A stretch of DNA of 64,000 bases. Source: Kitasatospora sp. MAP12-44 (GTDB lineage Bacteria; Actinomycetota; Actinomycetes; Streptomycetales; Streptomycetaceae). The position numbers and the translations under genes are program-made. How positions within the stretch are numbered: the first letter of the stretch is position 1; every line of letters starts with the position of its first letter. The notes below the pieces were generated by a model. The model did not search any database, was not told the origin of the DNA, and was given only the letters and a program-made list of their open reading frames with translations. The DNA lies in contig NZ_JARZAE010000004.1 of assembly GCF_029892095.1 (NCBI RefSeq), positions 558,001 to 622,000 on the forward strand, in the 5' to 3' direction. Shown here piece after piece: positions 28,616-36,154 of this stretch.

Positions 28616-29047
28616 CAACCCCTGCCCGTTTCCACCACGTCAGCCTTTCGGTCGCCGACCTCACGGCCCAGGAGGCCTGGTACGGCAACGCATTCGGGCT
28701 CATTCACGTGGACGAGCGCCTGGAGCTGCCCGAGGCGGGCGTCCGTGCCGTCCTCCTGAGAGACGGCGGCGGCCAGCGGGTGGAGTTCGTTGAACGGCCC
28801 GGTTCGAGCCCTGCCACGTACGCGGACCCCTTCGCCGCCACCGCCGTGCAGACCTTCACCCATCTCGCGCTTCAAGTCCCGGACCTCGACACCGCGTTCG
28901 CCCGTCTGACCGGTGAGTGCGGCGCCGCCCCCGGTGTCACCCCCCGCGCCCGGGGTGACCGAAGGCATGCGCTACGCGTACATCGCCGACCCCGAAGGCA
29001 ACCTCCTGGAGCTGATCGAACCCCTGATCGAAACCCCACGTGAGTAG
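28578..29047 (+). pseudogene. VOC (glyoxalase/bleomycin-resistance) family protein, frameshifted
   Basis: Seen: a VOC fold read from RFHHVSLSVADL near 28628 through FTHLALQVPDLDTAF, then broken. The normal C-terminus, MRYAYIADPEGNLLELIEP, is found one frame over and ends at TAG 29045-29047. The break is explained by one extra C in the C6 run at 28940-28945; with five Cs the two parts join into one frame. The likely start is ATG 28578, which lies inside the antisense TetR fragment. This is either a recent pseudogene or a base-call error. Substrate unknown. Confidence 0.65.
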
Positions 29048-29056
29048 GGTTGGGTG

Positions 29057-29731
29057 ATGAAGCTTCTCCTTACCGACTCGGGTGTCAGGAACGCAAGCGT
29101 GCTGGCAGCGTTGGTCGATCTCCTGGGCAAACCGATAGCCGAGGCCAGCGCCCTCTGCATCCCCACCGCAGGGTACGGGGGCCCGTACGGGGATCCGGGC
29201 GGGCCGTGGCGTTTCATCAGCGGACAATCCCCCAGTCCCATGACCGAGTTGGGGTGGAAGTCGGTGGGCGTGCTGGAGCTCACCGCACTGCCCGGCATCG
29301 ACAAGGAACGCTGGGTCTCCTGGGTCCGAGAGGCAGACGCCCTGCTGGTGAACGGCGGCGACGCGCTGTACCTGTGCCACTGGATGCGGGAGTCCGGACT
29401 GGCCGACCTCTTCCCCTCGCTGCACGACACGGTCTACGTAGGACTCAGCGCCGGAAGCATGGTCCTGACTCCCCGTATCGGGGAGGAGTTCGTCGACTGG
29501 AAGCCCCCCACCGGTGACGACAGCACGCTGGGAGTCGTCGATTTCTCCATCTTCCCCCACCTCGACAGCCCGGGGTGCCCGGAGAACACCATGGCCGAGG
29601 CGGAACGCTGGGCCGCGAAGATAACGGGTCCGGCCTACGCCATCGACGCTCAGACCGCCATCAAGGTGACCGACGGCAGCATCGAGGTCGTCTCCGAGGG
29701 CCACTGGAAGCTGCTCAACCCGGCATCATGA
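29057..29731 (+). CDS. Peptidase S51 (dipeptidase E / cyanophycinase-like) family protein
   Basis: Seen: 224 residues with a flavodoxin-like class-I glutamine-amidotransferase-type fold. The nucleophile is S131 in GLSAGS, the G-x-S-A-G elbow of peptidase S51, preceded by a conserved NGGDALYL loop near 99-106 and followed by FPHLDSPG, which probably carries the catalytic His. Known: S51 enzymes cleave alpha-Asp dipeptides or related small peptides in the cytoplasm. Substrate here is not known. GTG 29054 directly precedes ATG 29057; either could initiate and the ribosome site is weak. It follows the broken VOC gene by nine bases. Confidence 0.8.
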   Translation: MKLLLTDSGVRNASVLAALVDLLGKPIAEASALCIPTAGYGGPYGDPGGPWRFISGQSPSPMTELGWKSVGVLELTALPGIDKERWVSWVREADALLVNGGDALYLCHWMRESGLADLFPSLHDTVYVGLSAGSMVLTPRIGEEFVDWKPPTGDDSTLGVVDFSIFPHLDSPGCPENTMAEAERWAAKITGPAYAIDAQTAIKVTDGSIEVVSEGHWKLLNPAS

Positions 29732-29769
29732 ACGTCGACGACCATCCCGTTGCCGAGCTCGCCGCGCTG

Positions 29770-29799
29770 AAGCGAGCCCGCCCCATGCGGGTGCCGCTT
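29770..29799. terminator. Possible bidirectional terminator hairpin
   Basis: Imperfect inverted repeat: AAGCGAGCCCGC (29770-29781) faces GCGGGTGCCGCTT (29787-29799) with a short loop. It sits between the convergent S51 peptidase gene and the unknown minus-strand gene ending at 29835. Confidence 0.4.
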
Positions 29800-29834
29800 C
29801 CGTTCGGTTCATGCCGGCGTCCGATCCTGAGGTC

Positions 29835-30398
29835 CTATCCGGCGTGCGCGGTGGCGATGTCGTGCAGGGTGTCCTCGAGGGAGCCGGGTCCGGAGAAGAA
29901 ATGCTCCGCGTTCGCCAGGTCCCGCTTGAGCCCGGGGCTGTGCTCACTGGCCCACTGTTCGACGCTTTGCCCACGCGGTATGAGGTTTCCGCGCACGGCA
30001 GTCATGATCATCTGCTGCCATTGCTCGCCTTGCTCAGCCAGGGTGTAGATAGCCGACAGCAGGTCGGCCATGCCGACCTGCCGGGTGAGGCCGTCCGGAT
30101 CCTGGTTGGTGACCGGGAAGAGTGTCCATCCGCCAGCGGCGGCGGCCAGGCGCAGGATTGCGGCCCAGCTCGCGATCCGTAGGACCCGAATCCTCAGGGA
30201 CTCCTCAGTGTACGGGGGCATTCCGCTGGTCAGCGGATAGGTCGCGTTCAGCACGTCATTGACGATGCGGCGCTCGATGTCGTCCAGCCGCCAGTCGCCC
30301 TCCTGTGCGGCCTCCAGGACCGTTCCGAACCAAGCATTGGCGGCCGCCGACCGGCGCGCGTACTGAAGGGAGTCGTGTGGGTGCAGGACGATGACCAT
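29835..30398 (-). CDS. Hypothetical protein, unknown function
   Basis: Not recognised. Seen: 187 residues, soluble, mostly alpha-helical by composition, no signal peptide or membrane segment. It has balanced charge and ordinary streptomycete codon use, with recognisable blocks such as YPLTSGMPPYTEES and SGPGSLEDTL. It looks like a genuine gene because amino acid composition is unbiased over the full length and the antisense frames are not protein-like. The ATG at 30398 has no strong ribosome site. It is convergent with the S51 peptidase and not clearly in an operon with the hydrolase upstream. Confidence 0.6.
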   Translation of the reverse strand: MVIVLHPHDSLQYARRSAAANAWFGTVLEAAQEGDWRLDDIERRIVNDVLNATYPLTSGMPPYTEESLRIRVLRIASWAAILRLAAAAGGWTLFPVTNQDPDGLTRQVGMADLLSAIYTLAEQGEQWQQMIMTAVRGNLIPRGQSVEQWASEHSPGLKRDLANAEHFFSGPGSLEDTLHDIATAHAG

Positions 30399-30623
30399 GG
30401 CGTGCAGTATCCCAACACGGATTCCGCAGCCGGACTCCCGGCGGCTGACGACTCGCCAGGATCCGGTTCACCGTCCTCGCTGCGAGCTTCGTCGCTGGCC
30501 CCTCCGCCCGCCGAGACTGGCTGCCGACGGCGAGTCGAGCAGCCTGCGCCGAGCGGCCGGGTCCGCCACGCGGTCATGATGCGTCCTCGGGAGGTCGAGA
30601 GGGGGCGCGGCTGCTGGGTGGGG

Positions 30624-31442
30624 TCAGCCTGCGGGCTTGACCTCGGTGTCGACGAAGTCGCCGATGGCCGCGAAGACGGCTCCGGGCTGCTCGAGGTGCG
30701 GGAAGTGGCCGGCCTCGGGGATGGGGCGGAGGGTGGCGCGGGGGAAGGCGTCGGCCAGGGCGCGCTCGTACTCCAGCGGGACGATCCCGTCCTGCTCGCC
30801 GGCGAGCACCAGCACCGGGACGGTGACGCGGTGCAGCCGGCCCTGGAGCTTGGGGTCGTGGCAGAACGGGTCGCCCGCGTAGACGGCCAGGGTGGCCTGG
30901 TTGGCGCCCATCGCGGCCTTCTGGTCTTCGGTCAGGGTGGCCGGGTTCAGCCGGAACTCCGGCTTGTGGAAGGCCAGTTCACCGGTGCGGATCGGTCCGA
31001 TGTTCGCGGGGTTCGCGATCTCCAGCGGGGGCACGGGCGTGATTCCGGTCGCGGCGAGCAGGACCAGCGCGCTGATCCGGCTGCGGTTGTCGCGCAGGCC
31101 CATCTCAGCGGCGATCCAGCCGCCGACCGAGCTGCCGGCCACCAGCACGCCGTCCAGGCCGAGTGCATCGAGCAGGTCCAGGTAGGCCGAGGCCAGATCG
31201 GCGACGGAGTCGAACGATTCGGGCCTGGGCGCGCCCTCGAAACCGGGGTGGGTCGGGACGACCACGTAGGCGTGCTGGGACATCCCGGCGGCGAACCCGG
31301 CCATCGAGCGGGGCCCGGCGCCGCCGTGCAGCATCAGCACCCCCGTGCCGTCGGTGTTCTCGCCGAACTCCTGGACCGTGAGGCTCAGGCCACTGGGGAG
31401 GTCGATGGTCCGGGTGGTGCTGGTGGGGGCGGTGACAGTCAT
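30624..31442 (-). CDS. Alpha/beta hydrolase
   Basis: Seen: 272 residues with an alpha/beta-hydrolase core: oxyanion-side HGGAG at 39-43, nucleophile S105 in GSSVGG at 103-108, an Asp in LAGEQDGIVP, and the catalytic His in EAGHFPHLEQP. No signal peptide, so cytoplasmic. Substrate cannot be read; the fold covers esterases, C-C hydrolases and epoxide hydrolases. The ATG at 31442 is chosen because GAAGGAA lies just upstream and the following MTVTAP start leads straight into the fold; a longer frame to 31553 adds only a non-conserved stretch. It is divergent from the gene at 31654. Confidence 0.85.
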   Translation of the reverse strand: MTVTAPTSTTRTIDLPSGLSLTVQEFGENTDGTGVLMLHGGAGPRSMAGFAAGMSQHAYVVVPTHPGFEGAPRPESFDSVADLASAYLDLLDALGLDGVLVAGSSVGGWIAAEMGLRDNRSRISALVLLAATGITPVPPLEIANPANIGPIRTGELAFHKPEFRLNPATLTEDQKAAMGANQATLAVYAGDPFCHDPKLQGRLHRVTVPVLVLAGEQDGIVPLEYERALADAFPRATLRPIPEAGHFPHLEQPGAVFAAIGDFVDTEVKPAG

Positions 31443-31595
31443 GGTGAAGGTTCCTTCGTCGATACGAGCGTCGTTACGGATGGCGGCGCGAGCGGCCCAT
31501 TGCCGTTCGACTGGACTGCGGTGATGTCGGTCGACTCTCTTCGTGAGAGCCAACTGTCATTACTATAAGCGGCTCCCATCGCATCATGCAAGTGG

Positions 31596-31622
31596 ACTCT
31601 CATAACGGAGACTCGCATAACG
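31596..31622. promoter_or_regulatory. 12-bp direct repeat in a divergent promoter region
   Basis: ACTCTCATAACG (31596-31607) and ACTCGCATAACG (31611-31622) form a direct repeat with a 15-bp period, in the only A/T-rich part of the 211-bp gap between the hydrolase and the gene at 31654. A hairpin CTCTC-TTCGT-GAGAG lies near 31534. These are candidate operator sites; no regulator gene is adjacent. Confidence 0.4.
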
Positions 31623-31653
31623 AGAACCGCCTCGCCCGTGATATGCAGGAGCG

Positions 31654-32475
31654 ATGCCAATACCGCACCCCGCACTCGCGGATCTCCCCGGCGTCTGGCG
31701 GCGCACACTTGTCCGCGAGGCCGACGGGTCGACGGACCGCGTCAGCGCCGTCACCTGGGTCCAGGGCCCCGCCCTCTTCGGGGACCTCCGCAGACCGCCC
31801 GGGCTGGACGAGGTGGTCGGGCGGGCACCCTTGGCGCAGCTGGACCGCCCGCAGTTGCTGGCGCTGTGCGAGCAGAAGGCGTTCGCCGGCACGCTGGAGC
31901 AGGACGGCGACCGGTTCAGCTGGGTCCGTCAGATCGACCTGCACCCGTCGGCGCCGCTGCCCGACGCCGGCACCCTGCACTGGGCGGACGGCGTGCTGGT
32001 CGAGGAAGGCCTGCACGAGGCCTACCTGGAGCACTGGGAGCCCGTCGAGCGGCCATCGGCACCTGGCGGCCGGCCACCGGGCGGCCTGGCGGCGGCCGCG
32101 CTGCTGGACGATCCGGCGGAGGGCTGCGCGGGCGTACTGGTCCGGGTGGGCTCCTGGTTCTGCTACGCCCGGGACCGGTCAGCGCCGCTGCCCACCCGGC
32201 TGGTCCCGCTCGCGGAGCAGGTCCGCGGCTGCGCCGACCGTGCGCAGGCGGCCGCGCTGCTGGACTGCGAGGTGTCGATCGGCCGGGTCCACGCCGATCG
32301 CTGGGAGATCGTCGCCTCCACCCTGCCGCAGCGCGTCGGGGTCCACCTGCGGCCCGAGCCGAACCGCGAGGGCGACGGGCTGCGGATCACCGACACCGAT
32401 CCGGCCGGCCGGGACCGCCCGCGTGACTGGCGGCTGGCCCGGGTCGAGGGCCCGGGCCGGCTGCTGGCGGGGTGA
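31654..32475 (+). CDS. Hypothetical protein, unknown function
   Basis: Not firmly recognised. Seen: 273 residues, soluble, no signal or membrane segment, beta-rich by composition. An N-terminal LPGVWRRTLVREADG segment, paired Trp-containing strands (SAVTWVQGP, FSWVRQIDLHP, LHWADGVLVEEG) and a second half with GSWFCYARD and WEIVASTLPQRVG suggest two similar lipocalin-like or beta-barrel halves; that is my inference from pattern only. The ATG at 31654 begins the conserved-looking part but its ribosome site is weak. It is divergent from the alpha/beta hydrolase and convergent with the nitric oxide synthase gene 52 bp downstream. Confidence 0.7.
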   Translation: MPIPHPALADLPGVWRRTLVREADGSTDRVSAVTWVQGPALFGDLRRPPGLDEVVGRAPLAQLDRPQLLALCEQKAFAGTLEQDGDRFSWVRQIDLHPSAPLPDAGTLHWADGVLVEEGLHEAYLEHWEPVERPSAPGGRPPGGLAAAALLDDPAEGCAGVLVRVGSWFCYARDRSAPLPTRLVPLAEQVRGCADRAQAAALLDCEVSIGRVHADRWEIVASTLPQRVGVHLRPEPNREGDGLRITDTDPAGRDRPRDWRLARVEGPGRLLAG

Positions 32476-32527
32476 GCAGCGGCGGTCCGGCCAGTGAACC
32501 GGTGACCAGTGACCGGTGGCGATGCGC

Positions 32528-33676
32528 TCAGTCCCCGGCGGCGCCGGATGCCCAGGGCACCGGGTGGGGCGCGAAGTTGGGGCGGACCCGGGTGGGTTCG
32601 TAGCGGCGCTGCCAGATCGGCGTGGTCGAGCCGCTGGTGGCCGGGACGATGGCGGACCAGTCGGCCGGGCAGCCGCGTCCGCTCTTCTGCTCGCGCTCCT
32701 CGTGCCGCACGAACTGCTTGGTGGCGAAGTGGTGGTCGATGATGGACACCCCGGCCTGGTCGTAGGAGTGCAGCACGGCCGCGGTGAGTTCCAGCAGCGC
32801 GCGGTCCCGCCACAGGGTGCGGTCGCGGCCGGTGTCCAGGCCCATCCCCCGGGCCACCTCGGGGAGTTTGTCGTAGCGATTGGTGTCGGACAGGTTGCGG
32901 GCGCCGATCTCGGTGCAGGTGTACCAGGCGCTGAAGGGTGCCAACGGGTAGCGCAGGCCGCCCAGTTCGAGGACCTGGTCGGAGATCGTCGGAAAGCCGT
33001 GCCAGCGCAGGCCCAGCCGCTCGAACCAGGGGTGGTCGGGGTGGCTGATCCGCACCTCGGGCACCGCGTCCGGCGGCAGGTCGAACCACCTCGGCTCGCG
33101 CCCCGGCCACTGCACGACCAGCGGCAGCACGTCGTACTCGGTGCCCCGCCCGCGCCAACCCAGCCGCAGGACGGCCTCGGTGAACTCCACCGACCCGGGG
33201 TCGCCCAGCACCGACCCGTCGTGGCGCCGGTAGCCGGCGTAGCGGATGAGCTGGCCGTTCCAGACCCGCGGGCCGGGCCGCTGCGGCTCGCTCGGGGCGA
33301 AGACGCTCAGCAGCAACCTGACCCGGCCGCCGTTCCAAGCCAGCCGCAGATGCTCCACCAGCGCCTCGAACAGGAGGCCCTCGTCGCCGCCCCCGGCCGC
33401 GACCTCGCGGCAGTCCCGGACCTCCAGCCCCTTCCAGTAGAACTTGCCGATGCACTGCGGGTTGTTCCGCCAGGCGATCCGGCTGCCCAGCAGGAGTTCC
33501 TGCGCGCTCTGGCGGTAGGTCCCGGTCGCGGCCAGCTCGCCGGCGATCTCCTGACCACGAAGCTCAGCCGCCTGGGCCGACAAGTGTCCCTCGGCCGCCA
33601 GTTGGCGGACCAGCTCCGCTGCCTCGGCCGCCACCGACTCGATGGCCGGTGGCAGGCACAGACCTGATGTCGTCAC
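32528..33676 (-). CDS. nos: Bacterial nitric oxide synthase, oxygenase domain
   Basis: Heme enzyme that oxidises L-arginine to citrulline and NO in the cytoplasm, using an external reductase since no flavin domain is present. Seen: 382 residues; the heme-ligand Cys75 in AWRNNPQCIGKFYW, where the residue before Cys is Gln rather than the more usual Arg; the substrate-site region WYTCTEIGARNLSD containing the guanidinium-binding Glu; and SIIDHHFATKQFVRHEE further on. The GTG start at 33676 has AGGGGG upstream. Known: bacterial NOS serves stress defence or nitration in natural-product pathways such as thaxtomin, but no P450 nitrating partner is visible here. It is convergent with the gene at 31654. 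Confidence 0.93.
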   Translation of the reverse strand: MTTSGLCLPPAIESVAAEAAELVRQLAAEGHLSAQAAELRGQEIAGELAATGTYRQSAQELLLGSRIAWRNNPQCIGKFYWKGLEVRDCREVAAGGGDEGLLFEALVEHLRLAWNGGRVRLLLSVFAPSEPQRPGPRVWNGQLIRYAGYRRHDGSVLGDPGSVEFTEAVLRLGWRGRGTEYDVLPLVVQWPGREPRWFDLPPDAVPEVRISHPDHPWFERLGLRWHGFPTISDQVLELGGLRYPLAPFSAWYTCTEIGARNLSDTNRYDKLPEVARGMGLDTGRDRTLWRDRALLELTAAVLHSYDQAGVSIIDHHFATKQFVRHEEREQKSGRGCPADWSAIVPATSGSTTPIWQRRYEPTRVRPNFAPHPVPWASGAAGD

Positions 33677-34123
33677 GATGAGCCCCCTGGTGTCAATGGT
33701 GAAGGAACGTAAAGCAGTTCACGAGCACGAAACACCTGCCAGCGGTCGAACGCTACGCTGCGACGACCTCGGCGCGCACCTGGGCACCCCTCCTTTGACA
33801 GAACCCATGCGCGCGCTTGTCGACTCCCGTGCGACCGTCGCCCTCGGCGTCGCTCGCCGATCAGCCGACCGGGCTCGGTCAGGAAGTAGCGGGGGTGGCC
33901 CGGCTCGGGCTCCAGCGACCGGCCAAGCGAGCCGCCCTCCCCGTGGACCCGACCCTCAGCGTAGGAAGGCCCCGGGCGGCCGAGCCGCCTGCTAGCGGTA
34001 TTTTGCGGCCCGGCCGACCCCCGGCCCGTGCCGCGGCGCCACCCGCCAGAAAGTTGTTAAGAACCGTCCGAGCCGCACCCGCCGTGCGCGCCTCCTGCTA
34101 CACCTGAACGCAGGAGGTGCGCC
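33677..34123. other. Intergenic region, nos / DUF4118
   Basis: About 447 bp between divergent genes. The last 100 bp contain GTTAAGAACCGTCC at 34056-34069, a degenerate relative of the GTCA boxes found elsewhere in this island, with TACACC at 34099 as a possible -10, then AGGAGGTG ahead of ATG 34124. Nothing gene-like was seen in the remainder. Confidence 0.45.
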
Positions 34124-34879
34124 ATGCCTCATGTCCTCACCCGGGGCCCGCTCGCGATCCTCGCGGCCCTGGCCGCCCCACTCGCCGTCTGCGCGATCCT
34201 GCTGCCCTTCCGCAGCAGCATCGCCAACACCAACGTCGCCCTGATCCTGGTCGTCGTGGTCGTCGCGGCGGCCGTGCTCGGACACCGGACGGCCGGAGCG
34301 CTCTCGGCCGTGTCCGCCGCCGTGTGGTTCGACTTCTTCTTCACCAAGCCCTACGAGCACTTCTCGATCAGCCGGTCGGCCGACATCACCACCGCCGTCC
34401 TGCTGCTGGTGGTCGGGCTGGTGGTCTCCCAACTGGCCGCCCGGGCCCGCCGCCTCCAGGTGATCGCCGTCACGGACGCCGACTACCTCGCCCAGATCCA
34501 CCACACCGCCCGGCTGGCCCAGTCCTCCGCCACCTCCCCCAGCACGGTGATCGACCAGGTGGAGAAGCAGCTCGTGGGTCTGCTGCACCTGCGCGGCTGC
34601 CGCTTCGAGTACGGCACGCTGATCGGCCACCCGCCGCGCCTGGAACCGGACGGCTCCGTCGTCCTGGGCCGCCGGAGCTGGGACGTCGACCGGCTCGGAC
34701 TGCCGGGCGAGGAGGTCGAACTGCGGGTCTTCAGCAACGGCCACTACTACGGCCGGTTCATGCTCCAACCGACCCCGGGCGTGATCCCCTCGCTGGAGGC
34801 GCGCCTGGTCGCCGTGACCCTCGCGGACCAGGCCGGCAACGTGCTGGACACCCTGCAGAGCCCCGCGCGCACCGAGTGA
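34124..34879 (+). CDS. DUF4118 membrane protein, KdpD-like sensor part without kinase
   Basis: Seen: 251 residues with about four closely spaced membrane helices between residues 8 and 105, including FDFFFTKPYEHFSI, the hallmark loop of the DUF4118 region of KdpD sensor kinases. A soluble C-terminal half of about 145 residues follows. There is no KdpD/USP N-terminal domain and no histidine kinase or ATPase domain. Known: DUF4118 is the four-helix membrane sensor part of KdpD. Inferred: a stand-alone potassium- or turgor-sensing membrane protein; it cannot phosphorylate KdpE by itself. The ATG has the strong site AGGAGGTG. It is 127 bp upstream of an 88-residue protein gene. Confidence 0.8.
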   Translation: MPHVLTRGPLAILAALAAPLAVCAILLPFRSSIANTNVALILVVVVVAAAVLGHRTAGALSAVSAAVWFDFFFTKPYEHFSISRSADITTAVLLLVVGLVVSQLAARARRLQVIAVTDADYLAQIHHTARLAQSSATSPSTVIDQVEKQLVGLLHLRGCRFEYGTLIGHPPRLEPDGSVVLGRRSWDVDRLGLPGEEVELRVFSNGHYYGRFMLQPTPGVIPSLEARLVAVTLADQAGNVLDTLQSPARTE

Positions 34880-34880
34880 C

Positions 34881-34962
34881 GTCAAGGCACCGTCAGTGAC
34901 GGCACCGGCACAGTCAATGAATCGTCAGGAACGCCTGCCGCACGGGCGCTCGGGCCTAACGT
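34881..34962 (+). promoter_or_regulatory. GTCA-box promoter upstream of the 88-aa gene
   Basis: Four GTCA boxes start at 34881, 34892, 34913 and 34924, spaced 11, 21 and 11 bp. A TAACGT hexamer at 34957-34962 begins exactly 33 bp after the last box, a suitable -10. The same spacing occurs at three other promoters in this island. Direct repeats 11 bp apart are the usual binding mode of OmpR-type response regulators such as KdpE. Confidence 0.7.
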
Positions 34963-35006
34963 GGGACGTCTTCGTCGCTCCGACGCTTCACGAAGGTGAG
35001 GTCCAC

Positions 35007-35273
35007 GTGACCGTTCTCGGTGCCTTCCACCGCCGCCCGCCGCTCGCCGCCGCCGCGGTGCTCGAACCTGTCCGCTCGGCGCTGTCCGCCGTCGTGCAGA
35101 GGCTGGCCGACAGCCCCCTCGACAGCACCGTGCTCCAGGCCCTGGGCGGCACGGCCGCCTCCCGCACCGTCCGCCCGGCCGGCCGGACGGTCCGGATGCG
35201 CGCCAGCTGGCGAACCGTCACCGCCGCTGACGGCACCCGTCATCTTGAGGCCCACTGGGACCCCGCGCCCTGA
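35007..35273 (+). CDS. Small hypothetical protein (88 aa) in the potassium island
   Basis: Not recognised. Seen: 88 residues from the GTG at 35007, with an AAGGTGAGG ribosome site upstream; soluble, rich in Ala, Arg and Val, with two halves: a helical LAAAAVLEPVRSALSAVVQR stretch and a strand-rich tail ending HLEAHWDPAP. A frame extending upstream to 34896 would overlap the promoter boxes and is rejected. Its promoter has the same GTCA-box array as kdpF and the second kdpB, so it is predicted to be co-regulated with potassium uptake. A strong terminator follows at once. Function unknown. Confidence 0.6.
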   Translation: MTVLGAFHRRPPLAAAAVLEPVRSALSAVVQRLADSPLDSTVLQALGGTAASRTVRPAGRTVRMRASWRTVTAADGTRHLEAHWDPAP

Positions 35274-35288
35274 GCACTCAGGTACAGC

Positions 35289-35322
35289 CGAGGAGGGCCG
35301 CCGTCATCGGCGGCCCTCCTCG
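35289..35322. terminator. Bidirectional terminator between the 88-aa gene and kdpE
   Basis: Perfect 15-bp stem, CGAGGAGGGCCGCCG (35289-35303) with CGGCGGCCCTCCTCG (35308-35322), around a TCAT loop. It lies 15 bp after the plus-strand stop and abuts the kdpE stop codon, so it can serve both convergent genes. Confidence 0.9.
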
Positions 35323-36012
35323 TCACGGCTGGTAGCGGTAGCCGACGCCGGGTTCGGTGATCAGGTGCCGGGGGCGCCTCGGGTCACGCTCCAGCTTGCG
35401 GCGCAGACCGGCGAAATAGACGCGGAGATAGTTGCCGTGCTCCTCCTGCCCCGGTCCCCAGATCTCAAGCAGCAGCTGCTGCCTGGGGACCAGTCGGCCC
35501 GGCCTGGCCAGCAGCAGGGTGATGATCTTCCACTCGGTGGGGGTGAGCCTGACGGGCCCGGCGGGGCCGGTGACCGTGGCCGCCACGAGATCGACCACAT
35601 GGTCGCCGATCACCGTGAGCGACGCCGGGGCCTCCAGGGCCGGGCGCCGCAGGACGGCGCGCAGCCGGGCGAAGAGCTCGTCCATCAGGAAGGGCTTCGT
35701 CAGATAGTCGTCGGCGCCCGCGTCCAGGGCGCGGATCTTCTCCTCGACGCTGCTGCGTCCGGAGAGCACGATGATCGGCGCCGCGATCGAGGACCGCAGA
35801 CCGTGGATGATGTCCACCCCGTCGAAGTCGGGCAGGCCGAGGTCCAGCACGACAACGTCGGGGACGTCGCGTACGGCCGAATCGAGCGCCTCCTGCCCGG
35901 TGGCCGCGGTGTGCACCGTGTAGTTCCGGGCGTGGAAGTTGGTGCGGAGCACCCGCAGGATCTGGGGCTCGTCGTCGACGATCAGGACGTGGCTCACCGC
36001 ATCGCGGGCCAT
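35323..36012 (-). CDS. kdpE: KdpE, OmpR-family response regulator of the Kdp potassium system
   Basis: DNA-binding response regulator expected to activate kdp transcription. Seen: 229 residues; receiver domain 8-120 with acidic pair D13-D14, phospho-acceptor D57 in VVLDLGLPDFDG and a conserved Lys in DYLTKPF; C-terminal winged helix from about 130, ending LITEPGVGYRYQP. It is 142 bp downstream of kdpC, but a strong hairpin lies between, so it may have its own promoter. The usual partner kinase gene kdpD, normally between kdpC and kdpE, is absent from the window. It may be phosphorylated by a kinase encoded elsewhere. Confidence 0.92.
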   Translation of the reverse strand: MARDAVSHVLIVDDEPQILRVLRTNFHARNYTVHTAATGQEALDSAVRDVPDVVVLDLGLPDFDGVDIIHGLRSSIAAPIIVLSGRSSVEEKIRALDAGADDYLTKPFLMDELFARLRAVLRRPALEAPASLTVIGDHVVDLVAATVTGPAGPVRLTPTEWKIITLLLARPGRLVPRQQLLLEIWGPGQEEHGNYLRVYFAGLRRKLERDPRRPRHLITEPGVGYRYQP

Positions 36013-36083
36013 GGACTTTGCTCTCTCTACGGGGTGACCGGAACCGGTCGGTGCGGTACGGCAGTTGCGGGGACGCGCGGCGA

Positions 36084-36121
36084 CGACCCGGGTGCGGGAT
36101 TCACTCCTCGCACCCGGGTCG
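36084..36121 (-). terminator. Hairpin terminator between kdpC and kdpE
   Basis: Perfect 13-bp stem, CGACCCGGGTGCG (36084-36096) with CGCACCCGGGTCG (36109-36121), around a 12-nt loop. It lies just past the kdpC stop on the - strand and ahead of kdpE, so it should end the kdpFABC transcript. Confidence 0.85.
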
Positions 36122-36154
36122 GCCCGGCCTAGTCGACGACTGAGTGACTCATCG

